This document shows, one piece after another, positions 42,077-54,314 of a stretch of DNA of 64,000 nucleotides. The position numbers and the translations under genes are program-made. Numbering within the stretch: position 1 is the stretch's first letter; each line of letters opens with the position of its first letter. The stretch is from Nelumbo lutea (lineage: Eukaryota > Streptophyta > Magnoliopsida > Proteales > Nelumbonaceae): NCBI GenBank assembly GCA_022828595.1, contig JAKGHH010000005.1:26796193-26860192 (forward strand), read 5' to 3'. The notes beneath the pieces were generated by a model. It was not told where the DNA came from and searched no databases. It saw nothing but the letters and a program-made list of their open reading frames with translations.

Positions 42077-45000
42077 GTGAACAACTCTTGGACTGAAGTC
42101 AGGATGTCCTCACTATCCGGTGAAGTTTCCTCTAGAGATAACAGACCTATTACAAGGTCCTCAAACCTGGAAAACCCTAATCTGCACAGCTTGCAGATTA
42201 CAAATGTGCTGCTAGATGAGTATAACTTCAAAGAACGGTCTGTCTCAGCAATGCTGTTCATTACCTCTCGTGAGCTCACAGGCTATTTGGATGGAGACAA
42301 GAAACAACCAGAAATTGGCAGTCCTGAATACACCGTGTGGCACAAGGAAAATGCCACAGTCATGTCTTGGTTGCTGGCCTCTATGACTCCTAGGGTGGCC
42401 AGAACCGTTCATCACTTCCCCACAGCTGCTAAAATTTGGGAGAAAGTATCTAAGACATATGGCCAGGAAAAGAACAATGCTAGAATCTACAGGCTGAACC
42501 AAGACATTGCAGCCCTAAGGCAAGGAGACATGTCCGTGGCAACCTACTTTGCAACACTGGAAGGCCTCTGGAAGAGCTTGACCACCATTTGATTTTGGAT
42601 TGGGAAAATGCTAATGATAAGGGGAGGCATGATAAGCAGATTGAGGAGGGCTAAGCCTTCAAGTTTCTGGCGGGTCTTGACCCTGTATATGAAGGTATAA
42701 GGTCACAGATTCTAGGGAGAGATGAATTACCTGAGCTTCACCATGTCTACTACCTGGTGAGGAATGAAGAAGTAAGGAAAAAGGAGATGCAAGTTGACTC
42801 CCAGACACAGTCAACAGAACTACCTGGAGAACATTCAGCCTTAGTCTCCACTAAGGGGAATAGATTTTCAGACAAGAAGTCTCTCAAGTGTACACATTGT
42901 GGTGGTGAGAAACACACAAAGGAGAAATGTTGGGTCCTGTACCCTCATCTGAAGCCAGCTGCTCTAAGAAAGGACAAAAGGCAACATAAGGGCCACACAA
43001 CAAGTGGGAATCTTGCCACCAACAACAGTAGTGACAACTCACAGAGTATTCAGACAGTGTCATCTTCCACCGCAAGGCAGGCTGCCGACTCCTCTGAACT
43101 AAGTACTTTGGGCTTCACAGCTAGTGAGGTAGAGGTTCTCAGTCGGGCATTAGCCCGTCTGAAGAACAATTCTTTAGCCTCCACCTCTCTTGCCAAATCA
43201 GGTACAACCTCTGCATTTAGTGCATCTAGTTCCATTAATTCTACCTCTTGGGTGATTGATTCCGGAGCCACTGACCATATGACACATATGTCCTCCTTAT
43301 TCTCCACATATCATTTGTTGTCTGGCCAAGATAAGATGAGAGTAGCTGATGGGTCCCTCTCCACCGTCTTTGGAAAGGGGGTGGTTGACCTAAGGAAGGA
43401 TCTCTCTCTTAAATCAGTCCTACATGTTCCTAGTCTTACCTCAAATCAGTTGTCTGTTTCAAAGCTTACAAAAAAATTGAACTGCAGTATAACTTTCTTT
43501 CCTTCTCATTGTCTTCCAGGACAGATTGACGAGGAGAACAATTGGGAGTGGTCATGAGTATGGAGGCCTCTACTATTTTGATGAAGATGTCAGCTCAGCC
43601 TTGCAAGCTTCTACTACTAGTCCGGAAAGTGTGGAGTCAATAGCTAGGCTGCACTTGTGGCATGCTAGGCTAGGTCATTTGTCATTTTCTTCCTTAGCAA
43701 TATTGTTTCCCAAATTATGTAGGGGCATTCCGAGTCAGAGTTTAATTTGTGATGTGTGTCAAATGTCAAAACAATGTAGATCAATGTATCCAATTTCTAG
43801 TAATGAAATTCAAGCCCCGTTTGATTTGGTTCATTCTGATGTTTGGGGTCCTTCACCCATTGTTTCCATTGATGGCTTCCGTTACTTTATCAGTTTTATT
43901 GACCATTATTCTCGGTGCACTTGGATTTATCTGTTGAAAGGACGTGAAGAAGTTCCCCGGATAACTATGATGTTTTGCAAGATGGTTGAAACACAATTTG
44001 ATAAAAAGATCAAGCAATTCCGTTCAGACAATGCAGTTGAATACTTTGAAAGATCCCTGAACTCATTCATGGAAGATGCAGGCATGTTACATCAATCATC
44101 ATGTGCTTACACCCCTCAGCAAAATAGGGTTGCTGAGCGCAAGAACAGGCATCTATTGGAGACAGCTGGAGCCCTTCTTTTCTAGCACAATGTGCCCAAG
44201 CAATATTGGTCTCAAGCTGTTCTCACTGCATCATACCTGATAAATCGGATGCCATCTAAGGTACTGGGTATGAAGACCCCTTTCTCTATTTTGTGTCACA
44301 CTCTTCCGGAATTTCCTCTTCCCCCGCAGGTTTTTGGTTGTACATGCTTCATACATGTGAAAGATCCAAAGAAGACCAAGCTGGATCCTAAGGCTACAAA
44401 GGGAATATTTTTGGGGTACTCTCCTACGCAGAAGGGGTATGAGTGTTATGATCCTGTCTCCAAGAAAAAATGTGTCACTAGGGATGTAGTCTTTTTTGAG
44501 TCTCAACCCTATTTCCAGTCTTCTCAGAATCCTCTTCAGGGGGAGAGTAGTGGGTTGGAAGAGGATTCTCATTCTCCCTTCTTTTTTGTTCCCATTTCAT
44601 CACCTTCCACTACTACTAGCTGTAACATTCCGAGTCAACCTAGTGAGACTTCCACTGTGCCAGTTGCTTCTCCAGATCCGGCTGATGCTTCTGAAGGTTC
44701 CAGTAAACAAGAGAAAGAGATACTTACATACAGTAGAAGGAAGAAGGCCCCTCAACCTCATGATTGCAACCAGTTGAACTCAGATCAATCCGTCTCTGCA
44801 ATCGAAGGTAATTCTGATTCACTCAATTCAGATTTGGATCTTCCTATTGCTCTCCGTAAGCCTATTCGTTCTTATACCACTCGGCATCCCATAGCCGATT
44901 ATGTTTCTTACTAGCACTTATCCCCTGCCTATCATTCCTTTGTGTCTGCTCTTTCCTCTGTATGTGTCCCTTCCAGGTATTCAGAGGCGGCATCTGATCC

Positions 45001-46489
45001 AAGGTGGAAAGAAGCCATGAATGAGGAGATGAAAGCCCTAATGAAAGCAAGGACATGGGAATTGGTAGACCTGCCAGAAGGGAAAGGCACTGTTGGGTGC
45101 AAGTGGGTATTCACAGTAAAGCACAGGGAAGATGGGTCAATTGAGAGGTACAAGGCCAGACTTGTGGCAAAGGGATTTACACAAAAGGAAGGAATTGACT
45201 ACAAGGAAACCTTTGCCCTAGTAGCAAAGCTCAACACAATCAGGGTTCTACTGTCACTAGCAGCAAAATTCTCTTGGGAACTTCATCAGCTGGATGTGAA
45301 GAATGCCTTCCTAAATGGTGATCTTCATGAAGAGGTATTCATGGAACCCCCACCTGGATATGATGTTGGAAAGAAGGTATGTAAACTAAGGAAAGCATTA
45401 TATGGTTTGAAGCAATCTCCCCGGGCATGGTTTGAGAGACTTTGTTTGGCCATGAAGAAAGTAGGGTACACTTAGAGCAGTGCAGATCATACATTGTTTA
45501 CAAGGAGACAGGATGACAAACTTACAGCACTCATTGTGTATGTGGATGATATGGTGATTACTGGAAATGATGTGAAAGAGATGAAGAGGCTGAAGGAGTT
45601 CTTAGCTTCAGAATTTGAGATCAAAGACCTGGGAAATCTGAGATACTTTCTTGGAATTGAAGTTGCTAGATCAAGAGAAGGAATCTACATATGTCAAAGA
45701 AAGTATGTGCTAGATCTCCTAGAGGAAACAGGCATGATGGGGTGCAGGCCAGCAGACACTCCAATAGAACCAAGCCATGGATTACAAGAATCAATGGGTG
45801 AGGAATACTGTGATAAGGAAAGGTACCAAAAGTTGGTAGGAAAACTGATATACTTATCCCTTACTCGACCAGACATTGCCTATGCAGTGCATGTTGTCAG
45901 TCAACTCATGCACTCACCAAAGGCCCCTCATATGAGAGCAGTGGAAAGAATCCTCAGATACTTGAAGACTTGCCCAGGGAAAGGAATTCTATTCAGAAAA
46001 AACAGCAGACTTGAAATTGAAGCCTACACTGATGCTGATTGGGCTGGGTCCGTTGGAGACAGAAAATCAACCTCAGGTTACTGTACATTCTTGGGAGGAA
46101 ACCTAGTCACATGGCGTAGTAAGAAGCAGAATGTTGTGGCTAGATCAAGTGCAGAAGCAGAATACCGGGCTATGGCACACGGGGTTGCTGAACTCTTATG
46201 GCTCAGGACTCTCCTTAATGAGCTTGGTATCAAGACTGAGGGTCCTCTCAAGCTGTATTGTGATAATAAAGCTGCTATCAACATTGCCAACAATCCTGTG
46301 CAGCATGACAGGACAAAACATATTGAAATTGATCGACACTTTGTCAGAGAGAGAATTATTTCAGGAGAACTTTGTGTGCCTTATACTCCATCAGAGATGC
46401 AGATTGCAGATGTATTAACTAAAGGGCTGGCATCAACGAAGTTCAAGGACATACTTGGCAAGTTAAACATGATTGATATTCATGCTTAG
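42077..46489 (+). pseudogene. Copia element C, gag-pol relic
   Basis: Gag occupies 42077-42750, with a frameshift at about 42580 and a TAA at 42652. The zinc knuckle CTHCGGEKHTKEKC is near 42890 and the protease WVIDSGATDHM near 43250; a one-base shift follows near 43512. Next come the integrase (WHARLGH...CDVC, VHSDVWG, RSDNAVEYF, VAERKNR), RT (LDVKNAFLNGDL, YVDD near 45540) and RNase H (TDADWAGS, SSAEAEYRA, YCDNKA). In-frame TAG stops lie at 44183, 44912 and 45473. All catalytic motifs are conserved apart from these breaks, so it resembles a recently functional family. Confidence 0.95.
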
Positions 46490-46501
46490 CTTGAGGGGGA
46501 G

Positions 46502-46792
46502 TGTTAGAATGTTAGAGTGATGTTCGGCTGATAAGAGTTCTTATTAGCCCATTCTTATGTTTAACTTATCTTGTAACTGGGCTTGTGTTAATGGGCCTAA
46601 TCCTGTTTAATGATTTAAGTCATCTGGGTGTCCCATCACTAATCAGGGGCATCCCAGTAATTTCTTGTACCTTGTACTATATTCATCTATAAATAAAGGA
46701 CTGGTCGACTGGATAGTACAGTTCGACATTGTCTTCAGTTCTGTGGTTCTCTTCTCTTCCTTGCTACTTCGAGTATAGCTCTCCAGATTACA
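46502..46792 (+). repeat. Copia C 3' LTR, 291 bp
   Basis: TGTTAGAATG...GATTACA, followed by the CAAAG duplication at 46793-46797. Three differences from the 5' LTR. Confidence 0.95.
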
Positions 46793-46941
46793 CAAAGAAT
46801 TTCTTAAAACGTTCTTGAGTTAAGGGGTGTGTTCTCCTAGACCAGTAGCTGATAGTCCGGAAACACCCCTTCTATAGAAAAACAAACTATTAATACAGTA
46901 GACCACTCCCACAGAAGAAGACCAGACCCTTGAACTTCCTA

Positions 46942-46955
46942 GTTCTCTGATACCA
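46942..46955 (-). other. Primer-binding-site-like sequence of Copia I
   Basis: On the minus strand TGGTATCAGAGAAC matches the initiator-tRNA-Met primer site at 11 of 12 positions. Together with the minus-strand gag at 40.7 kb, this places the leader of Copia I here, split by element C. Its LTR would lie at higher coordinates, but I cannot define its limits. Confidence 0.5.
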
Positions 46956-47817
46956 CATTAACCAGCTGACAATGGGTTTAACTACAAAACTGATGCAACC
47001 AGTTGAAGTAAATAGATGAAGGGAGAAAAAAAGAAGGTGGAGAAGATGAAGAAGAGAGGGATGAAACAGTGACTGGGTGTTGGCCTCTAGGTCAGCCCAC
47101 CCCCAACTAATTGTATTAGAATGATAGAAAGAGATAAAATTATAACCTTGCGCTTTGTTAAGTGAATAAGAAAAAAGAAACACTATGTATTTCTAAACTC
47201 CCAATTATGTTCTATTTTCTCTCTTCTCTTATCCTCCCTCTTTTCTATTCTATATCAAACCACACTTACCAATAACCCATACCACAGGTTGATGGTCGAT
47301 TTGCATTCTTGATGGTAATGAGCAATACCTAAATCAGAGACATGTAGACACTGACATCAAAATGACAATTGAGGAGGTGCTTCTTTTTTGTGGAATCAGC
47401 TAATATGTGACAAAACAATTCTAACATCTATGGTTAAATTTGTGCATGATTCTAAATCTGTAATACATTATAATTTAGTACATTCAGTTATAAATTATTT
47501 TATTTGTTTAATATTGGTTTCATTCATTTATACTGCTAAAGTTGTTTGCTTTCTCTAACAACTATTCTATTATTTACATAACATTTATACTGCTAAGTTT
47601 AATATTGGTTTCGATATCGATAGGCATTTCGCCATGTAGGGATGGAGATATCTCAGAGATACTTCACTAATTTAGCTATGATATATTTGGAAATTTTGAA
47701 AAGATTAGGAAAGTTTTCTAAAAACATGGAATTAGTTAATAAACCATTAAGGAATCATTATAAGAAATATAAAACACATTTAAGGCTCAAAAACCATATC
47801 ACAAAACTGTATAAATC
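46956..47817. other. No gene; MLO intron and probable remnants of Copia I LTR
   Basis: Purine-rich and AT-rich sequence with no recognisable coding signal on either strand. Confidence 0.4.
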
Positions 47818-48116
47818 TGTTTGAGTCAACAGTCCAAGGGTAATTGAGTCATTTCATTATACTTTACTCTAAGTTGTCTTGTCTATTATGTCTGAGGTTG
47901 AGTAGTGTCCCATACATAAAGAGGGATGCAAAGGTCTTTGTACTTAAAGTTAGAAATCTATATATATTAATTCTGGTTGGATGGGAGACAGATTTTTCTC
48001 TTCGGGAGACCAGCCAAACCATCTCTTCGTCTTCTCCTCTTTCTTTCTCTCTTCTTCTCCCTTCTCCCTTTCTTTTTATTTCAGGAAGTAAATCAGGTCC
48101 GATTGAATAACTAACA
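47818..48116 (+). repeat. Copia D 5' LTR (left limit tentative)
   Basis: It ends CTAACA at 48116 directly before a primer site. TGTTTGAGTC at 47818 is the most plausible TG start, giving about 299 bp. CTATATATATTAA near 47961 is a possible TATA box. Its segment GGGAGACAGATTTTTCTCTT...GACCAGCC recurs at about 52560 in the truncated 3' end of the element. Confidence 0.6.
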
Positions 48117-48129
48117 TGGTATTAGAGCC
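48117..48129 (+). other. Copia D primer-binding site (TGGTATTAGAGCC)
   Basis: One mismatch from the initiator-tRNA-Met complement (C to T at position 7). It lies directly after the LTR end. Confidence 0.8.
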
Positions 48130-48602
48130 CTGATTTTCTTCCCAGTTTTTTTCTTCTTTTTTTCCAGTGCCTTCTTGGTGATTACCTTGAGGAAGGTGCT
48201 GTTTCAGTGGAGTTTTAGAGAAACCCTCTAATCAATGTATCAAAGAGGGACTGTCAGTGATAAGTCTATGTGCAACAGTTCGTGTTGGGTGTTTCAATGA
48301 TCTGAAAAGGCACAGTTGTGGATTTCTGGACTTCTTGTAGTAGGTCTATTAATAGGTATACATAAGAAGTGATTTTTCGTGTGTTTCATGTTAATGGACG
48401 TGAGTGATAGGTCTGAGAACAGTGCTGAAACCTGTTACAGCACATGTTTCTGAGTTTCTGTGTGTTTTCTTGCTGATAGAAGTGGGTGACAAGTATGAGA
48501 ACAGTGCTGAAATCAGTTTCAGCACATGTTTCAGTTGTAGTTTATTGGTAATGGTGTAGTATGGTGCTGTGCAGTGAAGTTTTTCCTTTCTTTTTATATA
48601 CC

Positions 48603-51600
48603 CATGGCAACCCTAGGAGAGAACAGTGATAAAAAAATCCAGTGTTATAACTCCCCCTGATTTTCTGAATTTAAAATGACATCTATCAAGCTGAATGGTG
48701 AGAATTATGTGCGATGGGCCAAGTCAGTGGAGATCTTTCAATCATGTAAGAAGAAGATGAAACATGTGAAAGAAGAAAAACCCTCAGCTGATTCTCAAGG
48801 ATATAGTGATTGGGAGTAAGAAGATGCACAAATTATGACATGAATGTGGAATGGTATGGAACCCAAAATCAATGTGAATTTTATGTTTCTTGATACAACT
48901 AAGGAGGTATGGGACCATGCCAAAAGGCTTTATTCGAGACAAGATACTACAAGGGTATATCAGCTCTATCAAGAATATTTTAATCTAAAACAAGGAAATC
49001 AGACACTTAAGGTGTATTAAGCTAGTACAAGGAACCTTTGTAATTAGCTAAATATCTATCATGCTTTGACATCAAATGTTAAAATTCAGCAACAACAAAG
49101 GGAGAAACCGGATGTGACCAGATTTTTAGTGGGTTTTAAGGTTGAGTATGAACTAGTTAGAGCTTAGATTCTAGGAGGCTCTGCTCTTCCCTCTCTTGAG
49201 GAGGTGTTTGCACAACTCCGTAGGATTAATTTTGGGTCTTCAGACAGTACTACAGTTTCAGATAGATCAGCCTTTGCAGTGATGAGAGGGGAGGCCGTGG
49301 GAATAGAGGTCGTGGTGGTGGACGTAGTGGAGGTTGAGACTTAGGGGGAAACTGTGGTAGAGGTCGTAGTTATGGGCCAAGGAAGTGTACACAGTGAGGG
49401 ATGGAAGGACACATTGTTAATTTTTGCTATGATCTACATGGAATACCTTCTAGATGGGCCAATCATACAAGAAGTGGTGGTGAAGCAGTTGATACCCAAC
49501 AAACTGACCAAGCAACTTTTACATCTACTAGTGCCTCTGGGAAGGAGATGATGAGTATTCCACGTGATAAGTATGAAATATTTCTTTAGGCTACTTCCCA
49601 CCAAAATACGGCTACTCTTGCCCACTCATGTAAGGCTTGTCTAGCTTCCAAACCTCCACCCTAGACTATCAATTTTGGTGCTTCTGATCATATGACTAGG
49701 ACTCCAAGTTTGTTTTCCTCCCTTTCTCCATCTTCTACATCACAAACAATCACTTTATCTAATGGTTCTACCTCTCTCATTTGTGGTGTTGGTAATATAG
49801 ATATTGCATCATTGTCGTTATCTTTAGTTCTATATGTGCCCAAATTACCTTTCCTTCTTATGTCTATTGGCAAATTGACCAAATCTATCAATTGTTCTAT
49901 AACTTTCTTTCCTGACTCCTGTGCTTTTCAGGATCTCAAGATGGGGATGAAGATTGGTCGAGATCATGAAGCCGGTGGATTGTATTATCTTGATGGTGGT
50001 GGTTCGACAATAGCTTTCTAGTCTTCTCTTACACCTCTCTAGTGGCATTGCAAACTTGGTCATCCTTTTCTCAAGACACTTCAGTTACATGTTTCATCAT
50101 TGGGTTGTTTTTCTTCATTGGAATGTGAGTCATGTCAGTATGGGAAACACCATCAGGTTTCCTTTAGTCCTAGAGTAGATAGTCATAGTTTGAATCTTTT
50201 TCCTTAGTCCATTTTGATATTTAGGATCCAAACAGAGTTGTGTCATACAAGGATTATAAGTACTTCGTAATTTTTGTTGATGATTATTCAAGAATGACAT
50301 GGCTTTATCTTATGAAAGAAAATAGTAAATTGATCTCCATTTTTCAAAAATTTTATACTGAAATTCGCACTCAATTTGGTGCTCACATTAAAATTCTTCG
50401 TTTTGATAATGGGAAAGAATATTTCTATACCTCGTTTCAAGAATACTTAGGACAACATAGAATCATCCATCAAACCTCTTGCACTTATACACCTCAAAAA
50501 AATGGGGTGGCTGAATGCAAGAACCGTCATCTACTTAAGACTACTCAGTCTGTTTTGCATCATTTGAGTGTTCCTAAATGTTTTTGGAGTTATTTTATTC
50601 TTACAACTTGTTTTCTCATTAACCAGATGCCATTGTCTATCCTTGAAGGTCAATCTCCCTTAGTTTTGTTTCCTATGTTGTCTCTCTTTCCTCTTATTGC
50701 CAAGGTTTTTGGATGTGTACACTTTGTTCATAATCTATGCCTGGGGATGGACAATTTAGATGCACACTCTATAAAGGGTATCTTTCTTGACTACTCTCGG
50801 ATAGAGAAGGGATATAAGTGTTATAATCTTTCTTCTCAACGTTCCTTTGTGTACCCTGATGTTACTTTCTTTGAGTCTGTTCCATTCTTTCGAAGTAGTG
50901 ATGTTTCTTCTTCATCTCTTGTGCTTCCACTTCTTTTTCCGGTTGATGACTCCATTCCTCTTATTCCTGTTGCTCCCAAGTCTACACCACCTCTAGTTTC
51001 TTCTCCATCAATAGATCCAGTAGTTGTTCCTAACCATGTGGTGCCCTCTCAATCCAACCTTGATCTCCCCATTTCCTTGTGTAAAGATAAATGTAGTTGT
51101 ACTTTGCATCATATTTCTAACTATTTTTCTGTGTCTCATCTTTCTGCTTTCCATCATCAATTTGTTTCCCTTTTGTCTACTATTTCTACTCCTAAGAATG
51201 TCCAGGAAGCTATTACCTCCCTAGAATGGTGCCAAGCAATGGAAGAAGAACTCTCAGCCCTTGATCATAATCACACGTGGGAGCTCACCACTCTTCCTCT
51301 TGGTAAGCATGTTGTATAAGTTGTAAATGGGTGTATATTGTCAAATACTTACCAGATGCAAGCATAGAGCGCTTGTAGGCTAGGTTGGTTACAAAGGGAA
51401 CTCTCAGTTGTATGGTGTGAATTATATAGAGACATTCTCTCCCGTTACCAAGATTGGCTAAGTTCGTGTTTTGATATCCTTAACAACTATGTATGATTGG
51501 ACCTTGTTTCAGCTTGGCATTAAAATGCCTTCCTGCATGGTCATCTTAGTGAAGAAGTGTATATGGAGAAAGCACCAGGGTTTGTTGCTCAAGAGGAGGA

Positions 51601-52549
51601 TGGTAAGGTGTGTGGACTTAAGAAGGCAATTTACAAAGAAACAATCTCTATGTGCCTATTTTTGGTAGATTTAGTGAGGTAGTTAAAGATTCCGGTATGA
51701 AGCAATGTCAAGTTGATCATTCAATGTTTAGCTATGATTCTGAAGCTGGAAAGGTTTTGTTGGTGGTATAAGTTGGGGATTGATAAATTGAACACTTTTC
51801 TGCATGATCAATTTTAGACAAAAGATCTTACAATACTGAAATACTTCCTGGGCATAGAAGTTTCAAGGTCGAAGCATGGCATAAATTTGTGTTAGAGGAA
51901 GTTTGTGCTTGACTTGTGTTAGAAGAGACAAGTTGTTGGGTACTAAATTAGTCGAAACACCCATGGAGCCCAACATCAAATTAAGCACTAATGCGGGTGA
52001 AGAATTATTTGACTATTATCCGGCCTGACATTTCCTTTGCAGTGAGTGTGGTCTGCCAGTTTATGTAGAAGCCCCTGGTTCCCCATTGGAATATAGTTTT
52101 GAGAATTGTATGGTTTGAAAGGGGCTCGAGGTCGTGGATTATTATACAAATCAAGATGAAGTCGTGAAATAAAGGGTTATATAAATGCAGATTGGGCAGG
52201 CTCAATGTCTGGTAGAAAGTCTACTATAGGGTACTATACCTTCCTTGGAGGAAATCCGGTAACATGGAAGAGCAAGAAACAAACAGTTGTAGTGAGAAAA
52301 TGCTGAAGCAGAATATAGAGCCATGGCACACACAGCTTGTGAGTTAGTGTGGTTGAAGAATCTCCCCTAAGAGATTGGGTATACACTCAACAATCCTGTG
52401 AAATTGTACTGTGACAACCAAGCCGCGGTTTACATCACATCTAATCTAGTCTTCCATGAGAGAACAAAACACATAGAAATTGACTGTCATTTTGTAAGAG
52501 AAAAAGTGCTTAGTGGAGTGATAAATACAGTACATGTGAATACAGGGAG
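48603..52549 (+). pseudogene. Copia element D, heavily decayed gag-pol
   Basis: Gag opens MATLGENSDKK at 48603 and continues with IKLNGENYVRWAKSVEIF. The zinc knuckle near 49392 has its second Cys replaced by a stop. The protease triad Asp-Ser-Gly reads Asn-Phe-Gly near 49670. The integrase frame at 50240-51319 keeps FVDDYSRMTW, RFDNGKEYF and the Glu in VAECKNR. RT is largely unreadable; RNase H near 52180-52520 keeps NADWAGS, AEAEYRAM and YCDNQAA. It ends VNTGS then TAG. Confidence 0.9.
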
Positions 52550-52604
52550 CTAGTGACTGGGAGATTGATTTTTCTCTTCTAAAGACCAGCTGAACCATCT
52601 CTTC
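52550..52604 (+). mobile_element. Copia D, truncated 3' LTR remnant
   Basis: CTGGGAGATTGATTTTTCTC...GACCAGCTGAACCATCTCTT matches 5' LTR positions near 47980-48040. The end of RNase H, the polypurine tract and the first half of the LTR are missing, so an internal deletion fused RNase H to the LTR body. Confidence 0.7.
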
Positions 52605-52856
52605 TTCTCCTTTCTTTCTTTAATAGGTATCTTTCTCTATCTCTCTTTTAGCCTTTTAGCCATCTTCTCTTTATTAAATATGTCGATTTGTTACTATATG
52701 TTTTGATTAGATCGAGAATACTCTTTTGTTTTCTCCTCTCTTTCTTTAATAGGTATCTTTCTCTATCTCTCTTTTAGCCTTTTAGCCATCTTCTCTTTAT
52801 TAAATATGTCAATTTGTTACTATATGTTTTGATTAGATCGAGAATACTCTTTTGTT
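52605..52856 (+). repeat. Tandem duplication, 2 x 126 bp
   Basis: Copies 52605-52730 and 52731-52856 are adjacent and differ at two positions (CTCCTTTCT versus CTCCTCTCT, and GTCGATTTG versus GTCAATTTG). High identity implies a recent event. It starts within the Copia D LTR remnant. Confidence 0.9.
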
Positions 52857-53094
52857 CTATGCATTTTTCTTCTTTTGAACTATAATGACTTAATAATTGA
52901 ATCATATACAAATAGTAAGCCAATTATCCAATCACCAATTCTCCTTTTGTTCTTTTAGGAAAATATTGTTAAAAAATTATGATGATTTTAATGAAATATC
53001 AAAAAGCTTTTAATAGTATTTTAAAATTTTAAACCTTAAATATATAGTCTAACAATGAAATCTAAAATACCACCAACATATCAACAAAATATTG

Positions 53095-53099
53095 GGGAC
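53095..53099 (+). other. Target-site duplication of Copia E, left (GGGAC)
   Basis: GGGAC precedes the 5' LTR and recurs at 59056-59060 after the 3' LTR. Confidence 0.9.
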
Positions 53100-53470
53100 T
53101 GTAGAGAACATTGATGTGGGCCCCACAGCTGTGGTACCACTCTGTCCGTAGGGTAGAATGTATCTAGTCACAGATGTGGTTATTTTGTTGTTTTGTTATT
53201 TCTAGTTTCAGTTTTATATTGGTTGTTATCTAGTCACAGTTATGATGTAAACACTAAGGGCAGATATGTCCTTTCATGTAACTAGCATAACCTATATATA
53301 TTAACTTAAAGTGGCGGCGGCAGAATGATTGACATTCTGTTCTTCTCCTCAAAATCTGTGTTCTATTGCTCTTCCATCACTCTTTCTTCTACATCTTCTT
53401 CACTTTCTCTTCTCATTGAACCTAAAATCTCTTAGTGATCAAGACTGAATAGCAGTCTTGAAAACCTACA
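53100..53470 (+). repeat. Copia E 5' LTR, 371 bp
   Basis: TGTAGAGAACATTG to GAAAACCTACA, with CTATATATATTAAC at about 53292 as probable TATA box. Confidence 0.95.
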
Positions 53471-53483
53471 TGGTATCAGAGCC
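53471..53483 (+). other. Copia E primer-binding site (TGGTATCAGAGCC)
   Basis: Perfect initiator-tRNA-Met complement directly after the LTR. Confidence 0.9.
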
Positions 53484-54314
53484 AAGTTAAGGTTTTTCAT
53501 GTGAGTCTAATACCAGTCGACCACATGAGAATCTCCTAGGACTGAAAGCTGAAAAGGAGGAGTTCGCAGACTGATTTTTGGAGATCGCCAGAGGTACTAG
53601 CAGCTGTTAGAAACTTGCTAGGGTTGCAGAGTGTTGGTGGTCAGGAAGGATCAGAGAAGACTAGGGTTCAGGTAACCCTAGAAGGCAGCGAACTATTTTT
53701 TCCTTGTAAGTTGTTATTTTTTAATAGAAGTTCTTTCAGAGAAGATAGGTTGGACCTATCTGGAGGGGAAGGCCGAATCATTCTAGCTCTTTCTCTCTTC
53801 GATTTCCTAGGGTATTACATCAAACCCTGGACCGAACTGTGTTTCTTTCTACTCTAGGGTTTGAAAGTGATCTGCGGCAAGCTCTAGTGGTTGACTGAAC
53901 TCTATGATCTACCTAGAGCTACTCTTAAGTTGATTGGTAGATCCGATCAGATTCTAGGGTTTCTTATTAACCCTACTGCAAGCTCATCTATACAGTTTGG
54001 ACTGTGCGACTGAATTGCTTCCTCTCAGGACTGATTAAAACCCTACTGAAAGCTCATCTATATAGTTTGGACTGTGCGACTGAATTGCTTCCTTTCAGGA
54101 CTGATTAAAACCCTAACTTTCCCTAGCATATCAGTTTTGTTTTAAAGCTGTTCTCAGAGTTCTAAGGGGGTTAGAGATCTACAGACAGCTACTGCTGTGT
54201 TGGCTAGTTGGTTTCAGATCAGAATTACTTCGGTTTTGTGCACATACACTGAGAATACAGATCAGGCCTATACTGTTTTGATTGTGATTGGTGATTCAAG
54301 TACTGTTTTGAGAC

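Larger units (their letters stand above)
41101..46792 (+). mobile_element. Copia element C, complete insertion of 5692 bp
   Basis: Two 291-bp LTRs, a 5-bp target duplication, tRNA primer site, gag-pol relic and polypurine tract (GAGGGGGAG, 46493-46501) are all present. The LTRs differ at three positions (two in CATATTTA versus CCTGTTTA, one in GGTTGAC versus GGTCGAC), so the insertion is young, yet coding is broken by four stops and two frameshifts. It inserted into the leader of Copia I inside the MLO intron. Confidence 0.95.

Noticed and set aside
42880..42960. CTHCGGEKHTKEKC as a host zinc-finger gene
   Set aside because: It is the gag zinc knuckle of Copia C, between capsid and protease motifs.
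27868..46489. Possible reassigned TAG codon (read as Gln) in the Copia frames
   Set aside because: The ferredoxin and MLO frames use ordinary codes, the elements also contain TGA and TAA breaks and frameshifts, and methylation-driven decay explains the bias more simply.
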